A stretch of 64,000 nucleotides of DNA from CAYYBE01 sp964470345 (GTDB lineage Bacteria > Babelota > Babeliae > Babelales > Babelaceae): positions 51,081 through 115,080 of the forward strand of contig CAYYBE010000005.1 in the NCBI GenBank assembly GCA_964470345.1, in the 5' to 3' direction. Positions 1 to 7,455 of the stretch are shown piece after piece; the stretch's first letter is position 1, and every line of letters starts with the position of its first letter. The notes beneath the pieces are model-generated. The model ran no database searches and was not told the origin of the DNA. It was given only the letters and a program-made list of their open reading frames with translations. The position numbers and the translations under genes were made by a program.

Positions 1-698
1 CGCTTGTATGTAATGGTGATGTTATTGCAGGATCTCCCTATGTTCTTGAGACATTAACCGTTATTTTACTCTTGATAGAACGAAATCCGGGGAAAGTCTG
101 GTATCTCCAAGGGAAAGATGAACTTGACCAAACATGGCGTGGCCGTGAATTAGGGCGACAATTGGTTGCACGCTGCGGCGCGCAATGTTACCAAAGAATA
201 GAAGCTTTATTGGCGCTCTATTTCCAAGCATTACCACAAGCATGGTACATCGTTGATGGTGAACGAAAAAATGCGTTTGTGTTTGACTCTTTTGATTTCT
301 TACATCGACAGCGAGATGCAGAACTTGGTTCATTTTTTACTAATCTGCAACCGAATAGTATTACGACCTACTCATTTTTTGAGCGTCTCAAGACCTCGCA
401 GCCGGTTACGGTTAAAGCATTGGTGCAAAGTCGTACAACGTGGCCTACGGTGAAACCAACTATGCCCTGTGAATTACTCCCCAATACTAAACCGCTGACG
501 TGGTTATTAACGTCTGCACAAACAAGAGCCTACCGCCAGCTGTATCGCTTTTTCTATGACGCTTATGCAGTAATTGATGTAACATCAAAATTTGAGCAAA
601 GTACGCTTCGTTGTATGGCGCGCGATGTACGTAAAGAGCAACCGTTTAAGGAACAAGCATGTTACGATCTGTTTTCAGGGAAAGTGTGCGGCGCTTAA
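1..698 (+). CDS. Degenerate calcineurin-like phosphatase-like protein (3' part)
   Basis: The frame is open from base 3 and ends at TAA 696-698, so this is the last 231 residues of a gene starting before the window. The segment NGDVIAGSP stands where PPP-type phosphoesterases have GD-x-VDRG-P, and YLQGKDE stands where they have LRGNHE, so the usual metal-binding Asn and His are missing and catalysis is doubtful. The C-terminal part (FFYDAYAVID, then EQSTLR, then YDLFSG) matches the phosphatase-like half of the protein at 1870-4320 (FFYDAFSIIS, EQSTIS, YNLFSG), so the two are paralogues. This copy stops there and has no ligand-binding domain. The next gene on the same strand is an ion-channel homologue 106 bp downstream. 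The paralogy is seen directly; a role as a non-catalytic accessory or sensor protein is inference. Confidence 0.6.
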   Translation, partial: LVCNGDVIAGSPYVLETLTVILLLIERNPGKVWYLQGKDELDQTWRGRELGRQLVARCGAQCYQRIEALLALYFQALPQAWYIVDGERKNAFVFDSFDFLHRQRDAELGSFFTNLQPNSITTYSFFERLKTSQPVTVKALVQSRTTWPTVKPTMPCELLPNTKPLTWLLTSAQTRAYRQLYRFFYDAYAVIDVTSKFEQSTLRCMARDVRKEQPFKEQACYDLFSGKVCGA

Positions 699-804
699 GT
701 CTGGTGGTAGCATCGAATTATTTTGCAATTTTAAGCTCTCCCTTTTAAGCGAGCTTTGTTTTGGGGGGAGTTTTAGTCATAAGTAAAAAGAGTAAGGGGA
801 ACGT

Positions 805-1860
805 ATGGCACAAGCGAATATTGCGCAAACGCAAGGGGACAGCCCTAAAAAATTAGTGAGCTCATTTTACATGTTTAGTTGGATGGCGTTCACCGTAGTT
901 TGTTTAAGTTATCTTATTTATCGTAATACGAGCTTTTTTTATTCAAGTGATGACCAAATAACGATTACCCATATAACTCCAGAGCAGAAACGGGCCTTTG
1001 GTGGAGCGCCGGCAATTGTGCACGTTGGATTAACGATTAGTGAATTTCGTGTCTTTAAAATGTCACAAAATGAATTTGTATTTGATGGGGTGTTATGGTT
1101 TAAATTTGACCCGAGCCATATCTCGCTTTCTCTCCTAGGGCAATTTTCATTTGACCGTGGCGAGATTGTTTACCAATCAAAGCCAACGACATTTTTACAA
1201 AATGGACATCTTTTTGCGCGGTATGATATCCGTGTCAAATTTTCGACACCGCTCAGTTATCGTCAATTTCCCTTAGATGATCACCGATTGGCGATAGTCC
1301 TTTCTTATAAAAATCTTTCACCCAAAGATATAACGTTAGTGATTCGAGATGGTGATTTTATTGTTGTGCCGAATATGGAGACGGTTGGATGGGGCGAGTA
1401 TGAGCATTTTGCCGATGCGGGGTATTTGTCGATAGGGTATAGCGAAATGGATCCTGACCAAAAGCTTGATTATCCGTCAGTTCTTTTTGCTATTGACTAC
1501 GGGCGCCAGGGAAATGTTCGTAATTCGATGATTATTTTATTTCCGATGTTGCTCCTGTTCTTTATCTCGCTCTTTTCGTTGATTCTCGATCGAGACAAGT
1601 GGTTTACCACGGTTGTTTCCCTGCCAGCGCAAACGACTGCAGGGCTGGTTGCTTATCGCTTTGTAATGGAAGCGATGTCTCCAACCGTGGGGTACTTCAT
1701 GTATTCTGATTATTTTTTCTTTCTCTTTCTTACGCTGATGTTTTGTATTTTATTAATTCATTCTATTACGGTCCACATAAGTCTTTTCGTGCGACAATTA
1801 CTTATAGCGGGATTTAATATTGTTATTTTAGCTTTTGCAGCCTTTTTGTTGTGGCTTTAA
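805..1860 (+). CDS. Pentameric ligand-gated ion channel (Cys-loop family homologue)
   Basis: Protein of 351 residues with the layout of prokaryotic pentameric ligand-gated ion channels. A hydrophobic N-terminal segment (about 19-41) is followed by a beta-rich extracellular domain (about 50-235) and four membrane helices: M1 about 241-261, M2 about 268-292, M3 about 297-325 and M4 about 331-351. The signature FPLDDHRL near residue 155 matches the FPFD-x-Q element at the tip of the Cys-loop; the flanking cysteines are absent, as in other bacterial members. Such channels sit in the inner membrane with the ligand-binding domain in the periplasm and pass ions when an effector binds. Start chosen at ATG 805 after an AAGGGG ribosome site. 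It is followed after 9 bp by a gene carrying a LivJ-type ligand-binding domain, which suggests an accessory receptor. Ion selectivity and ligand cannot be read from sequence. Confidence 0.83.
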   Translation: MAQANIAQTQGDSPKKLVSSFYMFSWMAFTVVCLSYLIYRNTSFFYSSDDQITITHITPEQKRAFGGAPAIVHVGLTISEFRVFKMSQNEFVFDGVLWFKFDPSHISLSLLGQFSFDRGEIVYQSKPTTFLQNGHLFARYDIRVKFSTPLSYRQFPLDDHRLAIVLSYKNLSPKDITLVIRDGDFIVVPNMETVGWGEYEHFADAGYLSIGYSEMDPDQKLDYPSVLFAIDYGRQGNVRNSMIILFPMLLLFFISLFSLILDRDKWFTTVVSLPAQTTAGLVAYRFVMEAMSPTVGYFMYSDYFFFLFLTLMFCILLIHSITVHISLFVRQLLIAGFNIVILAFAAFLLWL

Positions 1861-1869
1861 GGGGGAGTT

Positions 1870-4320
1870 ATGAACGTTAGTACGGTGCTCGGTTTTTTGA
1901 GCTTTTTATCGGTCTTTACCGTGATACCTGTTGGTGAGCGCAAAAATGTGCTGGGCCTTACGCTGAGTGCTGCACATCAATTTTCGCAAGCATATCCCGA
2001 TACCTATCTTCCTGAAAATGGAGATTTTTTTAGGCCTGATTATCGCTACTTGTATCGCTCGATGATACCCCAATATTTTGCATGGACGTTGAGTTGGTTA
2101 GGTATTACGTTTGAAAAATCTTGGGAAAAGCCATTTATTGGATGCGGCGGTTATGCATTGTTGCAAAAAGTTACACAGGATCGCCAATCGCTTGTTACGA
2201 GCCGTGGGAGTGTAGCACAGATCTTTCCAGTACCCGGTGAAAAGATTGTTCTTTTTGGAGATTTACAAGGAGCTTTTGGCTCATTTGTCCGCTCATTAAG
2301 TGAGCTGGAACGGCTAGGAATTATTGATAATGACTTACGCGTGATCAAGCAAGAATATAAAATTGTACTGAATGCAAACTTTTTGGGACGTGGCCCGCAG
2401 GCGCTCCCTACGCTGTTGTTAGTTGCAGCATTATTGCATCAAAACCCGGAGCATGTTTTTGTTATTCGTGGCAGTTATGAAGAAGTCGATCTGTTTAATT
2501 CATATGGGCTGGGCCAATATTGGCGGCTTATGGGGAATCTTTGTGGTACAGCTGACCTTTCATATAAAAGTCTTGCGGCGAATTTTTTGAGTTCGCTTCC
2601 CTCTGCTTTGTACATTAATTATAACAGAGGGAAAGAGCTTATTCGCTTTTCATCTTACCCACGTACCTACCAGGGTATTAAAGAGCAGCTTATGGGAGAT
2701 TTTTTTCAACGAGATCCATCTGAATCTGTTGTATGGTACAACCTTGCTAAAAAAGTTAAAACCACAGGTGAAGTGCATGTTCGCGTTTTGTTTCGTAGTC
2801 TTGATGGTATTGATGAATTTCAGCCGGACAACAAAGGACTTGCATTGCTTGGCTATGCGGGGGGAGCTATAGAATGGACCGCCTTCTCGTCTCCCTTGCC
2901 GATGCATCAAAAATTTAATAACTTTTTTTATGATGCTTTTTCTATTATTTCATTGGAAAAGGAGCCCGAACAGTCGACTATTAGTTTATATAATCATGAT
3001 AGTCGCCGTCGCGAGGAGACGTGGTCTTTGGTTGCGCGCTATAATCTTTTTTCAGGAGAGCAACTAGAACATTCTGAGGAGTTTACGAAAAAAATTGGTA
3101 ACCAGAAGCTGCAAGAAGAAGTTGAGAAACCGATTGTTATTGCTTCGATCGCTGATCTTTCCAAAGGGGCTTCTATCCGTGGCTTGGCTCTTAAGCAAGG
3201 AATGACGGCAAGTGTTACCGAGGCAAATCGACATGGCGGGATAAAAGGAAGGCCAATCGAATTTGTTGTACGGGATGATGAGAATACCCCCAATAAGACG
3301 CGTGAGATACTTGAATCACTGTTAAGCGTGAACCATCCTGATTTTATTACCCTTTCTCAGGGGTCGCCAACGTTACGGGCCTCCCTTGATCTTATAGAAA
3401 ATAATAGTACCTCGATCTTCTTTCCTTCAACGGGCTCATCCCGTTTTCGTACACTTGCACTGCCCGGATTGATTCATTTCAGGGCAACCTATGAAGACCA
3501 GCTGTATGCAGTGATTCCCTATTTAGTTGATAAAAAAAAGATTGAACGTTTTACCTTCTTTTATGAACTAGGGGAATATGGCAATTCTGCTTTAGCCATC
3601 GTACGTGCGCTGTTACCGCAACTTGGTATTCATACATGGTCGGAGGTTGGCTATGCCCGTAACATGGTTGGTACACAAGTACTTGCAGATAAAATTAAAG
3701 AAACGCAACCAGAAGCGTTAGGGTTGTTTTCATCATCGTTAGTAACAAAAGATTTAGTGCGGGAATTGGGAGCAGAGGTCTTAGGTGTTGTTAAGCTCTT
3801 CGGACTTGATCCATTATATGATGGACTCTTTGATACGTTTATACGAGAAGCTGGAATGTCATGTATTTTTTGCCGCATTCTTCCCGATGCTGCAACAAGT
3901 AAGTTACCGATCGTTGAAGACTATCGTACTGCGATGAAGCGAGAGGGTGCGGCGTATACCGATCCTTCATTGGAGGGCTATGTTGGCATGAGTCTGTTGA
4001 TCCATGCATTACGAACGGTTCCGGCTCCTTTAACCCGACAGACCGTTATGGCGTTTTTTGAAAAGATGAAAAATTATAATTATAAAGGTCTGACGCTTAC
4101 GTTTAATCCGCAAACGCGTGATCTGATGCATACGGTATGGCTTGATCTTGGTGATGGGACTGTTCTGCAGGTAGTTGATCCTAAAGAGCAATTTCTGCGT
4201 CAGCATGGAAAGCAGGCGCAACAAAAAGCAGTAACCAAACCAGTTGTCCCTGCTACGACTGTTCAGTCGCAAAAGCCTTTTGGAGCCGTTGGTACATCTG
4301 CTGTAAGTCAACTGAAATAG
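1870..4320 (+). CDS. Exported fusion: degenerate PPP-like phosphatase + LivJ-type ligand-binding domain
   Basis: Protein of 816 residues. An N-terminal hydrophobic segment (LGFLSFLSVFTVIPV) looks like an export signal. Residues about 120-400 resemble a calcineurin-like phosphoesterase with eroded motifs: FGDLQGAFG for GD-x-HG near 130, NFLGRGP for GD-x-x-DRGP near 170 and VIRGSYEE for LRGNHE near 198. Residues about 420-790 form a type I periplasmic binding domain of the branched-chain amino acid receptor kind (PIVIASIADLSKGASIRG; later EANRHGGIKGRPIEFVVRDD and DPSLEGYVGMSLLIHAL). The first half is paralogous to the partial protein at 1-698. Together with the channel at 805-1860 it forms a three-gene block on one strand. 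The last 68 bp overlap the convergent HIT gene at 4253-4756. Binding-domain assignment is firm, the phosphatase-like relationship is good, and a partnership with the channel is inference. Confidence 0.72.
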   Translation: MNVSTVLGFLSFLSVFTVIPVGERKNVLGLTLSAAHQFSQAYPDTYLPENGDFFRPDYRYLYRSMIPQYFAWTLSWLGITFEKSWEKPFIGCGGYALLQKVTQDRQSLVTSRGSVAQIFPVPGEKIVLFGDLQGAFGSFVRSLSELERLGIIDNDLRVIKQEYKIVLNANFLGRGPQALPTLLLVAALLHQNPEHVFVIRGSYEEVDLFNSYGLGQYWRLMGNLCGTADLSYKSLAANFLSSLPSALYINYNRGKELIRFSSYPRTYQGIKEQLMGDFFQRDPSESVVWYNLAKKVKTTGEVHVRVLFRSLDGIDEFQPDNKGLALLGYAGGAIEWTAFSSPLPMHQKFNNFFYDAFSIISLEKEPEQSTISLYNHDSRRREETWSLVARYNLFSGEQLEHSEEFTKKIGNQKLQEEVEKPIVIASIADLSKGASIRGLALKQGMTASVTEANRHGGIKGRPIEFVVRDDENTPNKTREILESLLSVNHPDFITLSQGSPTLRASLDLIENNSTSIFFPSTGSSRFRTLALPGLIHFRATYEDQLYAVIPYLVDKKKIERFTFFYELGEYGNSALAIVRALLPQLGIHTWSEVGYARNMVGTQVLADKIKETQPEALGLFSSSLVTKDLVRELGAEVLGVVKLFGLDPLYDGLFDTFIREAGMSCIFCRILPDAATSKLPIVEDYRTAMKREGAAYTDPSLEGYVGMSLLIHALRTVPAPLTRQTVMAFFEKMKNYNYKGLTLTFNPQTRDLMHTVWLDLGDGTVLQVVDPKEQFLRQHGKQAQQKAVTKPVVPATTVQSQKPFGAVGTSAVSQLK

Positions 4321-4756
4321 GTTTTGTGTCGGCAAGAGTAACTAAGAAGTTGGTGTCGCCAAGCCAACGTGGAATCACGTGCAAATGAAGATGCTCGGGA
4401 ATGCTTCCGCCGGCAGCTTTGCCGCCAAAGTTAAAGCCAATATTTAACCCTTCAGCTTTAAGCGTTGTTTGCAAGATAGTAACTGCTTGTGATACAACTT
4501 CGATAATTTCATGTTGCGCTTGTGTGGGCAGTTCAGGTAGTTGCCCGGTATGTTGATAGGGGATTACCATGAGGTGCCCTGCATTATAGGGGTAAAGATT
4601 GAGCATGACAAAGCAGTGTTTGTAGCGCTTAATAATAAAATGTTCTGCATCATTGGTATCTGCTGCTTGCACGCAAAAAGGGCAGCCTTTGCCATTCTTT
4701 TTATCTGGGCCACCAAGAGTGTAATTACTTCGCCACGGGGCATATAATTGTTTCAT
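4253..4756 (-). CDS. HIT-family nucleotide hydrolase/transferase
   Basis: Protein of 167 residues of the histidine triad superfamily. The catalytic H-x-H-x-H motif is present as HLHLHVIPRW, with NAGHLMVIP upstream and a CPFC pair near the N-terminus. The opening KQLYAPWR is typical of the Ap4A phosphorylase-like branch of HIT proteins, which cleave dinucleoside polyphosphates or nucleoside phosphoramidates in the cytoplasm. The start at 4756 is chosen because its ATG overlaps the TGA of the upstream membrane transferase gene (ATGA), implying translational coupling; an earlier in-frame ATG at 4807 would add 17 residues deep inside that gene. The 3' end overlaps the convergent gene ending at 4320 by 68 bp. 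Family is certain; exact substrate is not. Confidence 0.88.
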   Translation of the reverse strand: MKQLYAPWRSNYTLGGPDKKNGKGCPFCVQAADTNDAEHFIIKRYKHCFVMLNLYPYNAGHLMVIPYQHTGQLPELPTQAQHEIIEVVSQAVTILQTTLKAEGLNIGFNFGGKAAGGSIPEHLHLHVIPRWLGDTNFLVTLADTKPISVDLQQMYQRLQKAFATEQS

Positions 4757-6243
4757 AGCACATTGGATTTTTGGGGTTGACGATTTCTTTGGAACCACCA
4801 CAACCAAAAAGCAATTCCAAGAATCAGCATAAGCGGTTCAACCGGTAGACGCAAGCGTGCATAACCAAATCCGCCTGTTTGCATTACGACAATACCGATC
4901 AAAATTCCCGTTTTAAGCCACAAATATCCGTAGGAGTATAAACGCTCGCGCTTGCCGGTGATCAGTGGCTGTGCGACAAAAAACCACAGCCCTGCAAAGA
5001 TTCCTGCCCACAGCAACAGTGCGCTTAGTAACTCAAGCCATGCCAAAAGTAACATCCACCATTGTTGGGATTGTCCCCAAAGACAGTTGCTTATCTTTTC
5101 ATCTAAGTACTCAACAAGCGGGTCCCATCGAAATGTATTCGTTGCAAATGCAACGAGTTGACTTGCGTATACATCAAATGTTGCTTTGCATACTTCTGTC
5201 ATCCAATCATAGAAGAAATATCCGGGATGTTCTGTAATGACGGGCAGTGCCGAGTCAAGGCACACGAGCTCGTCGACCACAATGCGTCCAGTTCCCTCTT
5301 GCTCTGCCCGCATGCGTTCTTTGGCAATATAGGAGCCGGCGTTTTCTCGTAGGCGCTTGTGGGCTTCTTTTAATGGAATATTGGCCGTACGAGCCAGAAT
5401 TTTGGGAGCATTAAATGAGTTAAGATAGAGGCCAAAAAGCGGGCAGAAAAACCAACGCTCGGTGAGTTGGTAGTTGCGCAAAAACCAAGGGAAGATTGCC
5501 AAGAAAAAGATTCCAAGAAAGAGTGTTGCTTGTTTGAGCTTTATTTTCCAGCCCAGTGCAGAAAAAAGCGGGAGCAGCGCAGCAATAATGGCTACAAACT
5601 GACCCATCGGTCGCAGCCAGGTGTACGCTGCTAACGCAAGCGCAGCCAGTATGAGCGAGCGGTAGTTGGGCTTAGCCCCATATCCCCTTGTTGGAGTTAT
5701 TGGTTGTTCTCCTGACCACGTAAAACTTTGATAGAAAAAGATAAGAAACAGAATAAACAGCATCGATGCCAGCGCGTCGGTAAGTAAAAAAGTACTTGCC
5801 AGCACAAAGCCGATATGCACAATGCCAATAAGTGCCATAATCCAAGCAATAAGGGTTGATTTGGTAAGCGTGAACGCAAGGGCAAAGAGCAAAAGGGGCA
5901 GTAATGAGCAAAGTAAAATCTGAAACCAAAGAGCTGCATGATGGCTTTCTTGGTAGTCAGAGAATTTGTGGCTTATTGGTTGATTGTTATCGTAAAAAGC
6001 GCTGAGATATAAAGGATATCCTGGTGTTCGCCAGAAAAGAGGGCGCCCATCAAGGTGGTACATTCCCAGTCCTTTGCTCATCGTAATGGCAGTAAAATGG
6101 TAATCGCCGCTATCTGGTTGGCAGTACCGTTCTGTCGGGGCTATGTAAAAATAAAAGACTCCTGCGCGGACGGCAAAGGCGAGGACAAAGAGTAGAAAAT
6201 AGTGCCATTTGGTAGGCTTATGATTAAGAAATGAGATATTCAT
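4753..6243 (-). CDS. GT39-like polytopic membrane glycosyltransferase
   Basis: Protein of 496 residues with about nine to eleven hydrophobic helices, in the style of the dolichyl-phosphate-mannose mannosyltransferase/ArnT superfamily (PMT_2, GT39/GT83). The first loop carries an acidic DSGDYH motif followed by FWRTPGYPLYLSAFY, which matches the conserved D...Y...R-x-P-x-YP-x-Y loop that holds the catalytic Asp in these enzymes. They transfer a sugar from a polyprenyl-phosphate donor to a protein or lipid on the outer face of the inner membrane. A soluble-looking loop around residues 270-350 precedes the last helices. It lies between an exported GT-like gene 12 bp upstream and a HIT gene with which it overlaps by 4 bp, so the three probably form an operon. 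Donor and acceptor are unknown. Confidence 0.75.
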   Translation of the reverse strand: MNISFLNHKPTKWHYFLLFVLAFAVRAGVFYFYIAPTERYCQPDSGDYHFTAITMSKGLGMYHLDGRPLFWRTPGYPLYLSAFYDNNQPISHKFSDYQESHHAALWFQILLCSLLPLLLFALAFTLTKSTLIAWIMALIGIVHIGFVLASTFLLTDALASMLFILFLIFFYQSFTWSGEQPITPTRGYGAKPNYRSLILAALALAAYTWLRPMGQFVAIIAALLPLFSALGWKIKLKQATLFLGIFFLAIFPWFLRNYQLTERWFFCPLFGLYLNSFNAPKILARTANIPLKEAHKRLRENAGSYIAKERMRAEQEGTGRIVVDELVCLDSALPVITEHPGYFFYDWMTEVCKATFDVYASQLVAFATNTFRWDPLVEYLDEKISNCLWGQSQQWWMLLLAWLELLSALLLWAGIFAGLWFFVAQPLITGKRERLYSYGYLWLKTGILIGIVVMQTGGFGYARLRLPVEPLMLILGIAFWLWWFQRNRQPQKSNVL

Positions 6244-6255
6244 AACATCTGTTCT

Positions 6256-7182
6256 TTACTTTTTATAATGGATATTTTTGAGAAGATAACGGTATTTTTC
6301 AAAGTTTCCCCTCGAACTAAAGATATCAGTTTTTTCACAGACGTAGTTCTTTTCCCAAGTAATGTAAAACGGGATTTGTTGGTTGTCGACGGTGAGCATG
6401 ATGGGTGTTTTCTGGGAAGCGTCTTGGATGCCAACGGTAAGTCCAGCTAAGTAGACATGGATACTGCGCAGTGGTTGGTCATGGCGACCGGTACCAAATC
6501 CGTTGGGCGTTGTGCCATCATCTCTATATAAACTGAGTTCTTTGTCTTGGGCCGCTTGGTACATTGGCGTGAGCACGTGTTGATGGGCAACTGAATCTTT
6601 CTTAATACCAAAAACGCCGCCCATGATCATTTCCGCATCGAGAATCCATTTGTTCTCTGGAGTGTCAAGATTAAAGATGTCATGGAGTATTTTGGTAGAA
6701 CCCCAGCTTACCGGACATCCGCCGACCGTGCAGAAAAAGTAGCCCTGTTGCTCAATATGTTTAAAGAGATTATCTAACGGTTTTAATACGGTTGTACCTG
6801 CGTCGATCCATAAAACAGAGGGGAATCTATCAAGCGCTTGTTGTAATGCAACATCTTTAAATGCATACCAGCCCGGCGCCCGTTTAAGGCTGTTATTTTT
6901 ATCTGAAGAAAATGGCGTTGTGATGGCGGGGTTATAGGCCTCGAGTTTAAAGAGCTGTACTTTTTTTATGCGCGTAAGTCGCTGAATCTGTTTTTGAGTA
7001 AGCCCAAGATCAAATACGGCGATGGTGTTCAATTGTTCATAATTGGTCGTATGAATACTTGCTATGAGGTTCATAAGCCGATCGAAATACCCCGCATCTA
7101 CGGCGGTGCAGTAATACTGGTGTGTGGGTCCCGCTTGGAGTGGTATGGTGAGCAAAAGTGCAAAAAAGGCTGAATATCTCAT
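6256..7182 (-). CDS. Exported GT-A-like (GT8/DUF1647-like) glycosyltransferase
   Basis: Protein of 308 residues. A clear signal peptide (MRYSAFFALLLTIPLQA, then GPTHQ) is followed by a nucleotide-diphospho-sugar transferase-like domain: YYCTAVDAGYFDRLMNLIAS opens the fold, and VLWIDAGTTVLKPL near residue 130 occupies the place of the D-x-D metal motif in GT8-type enzymes (here D-A-G). A later segment NGFGTGRHDQP resembles the acceptor-side loop of the same group. The start is supported by AGGA seven bases upstream. It is the first gene of a probable three-gene minus-strand operon with the GT39-like membrane enzyme and the HIT protein. Exact family, substrate and catalytic competence (the second Asp of D-x-D is missing) are uncertain. 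Confidence 0.55.
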   Translation of the reverse strand: MRYSAFFALLLTIPLQAGPTHQYYCTAVDAGYFDRLMNLIASIHTTNYEQLNTIAVFDLGLTQKQIQRLTRIKKVQLFKLEAYNPAITTPFSSDKNNSLKRAPGWYAFKDVALQQALDRFPSVLWIDAGTTVLKPLDNLFKHIEQQGYFFCTVGGCPVSWGSTKILHDIFNLDTPENKWILDAEMIMGGVFGIKKDSVAHQHVLTPMYQAAQDKELSLYRDDGTTPNGFGTGRHDQPLRSIHVYLAGLTVGIQDASQKTPIMLTVDNQQIPFYITWEKNYVCEKTDIFSSRGNFEKYRYLLKNIHYKK

Positions 7183-7455
7183 GCTTTTTCCTATGGCTTG
7201 CAGGGCGCAAGCTTTTTATTGGTCGCCGTAAACTATGAGAAACTTATATAAAAAGAGAGCGGATAAGTAAAGAAGTGCTTATTTTCCGCGTAGGTAAAAC
7301 TCTTTTCTTGTTCTTGCCATAGTTTATTACTGTGCTATTTTGACCATACTTATGTTGAGTATCTGATTTTCAGTAGCTCGAATTTGTAACTTTGGCATAC
7401 TAAGAGAGATGTCAACGGTGTAACCAACATAAAGGGAGTAGAGAGCGCGAAAGGT

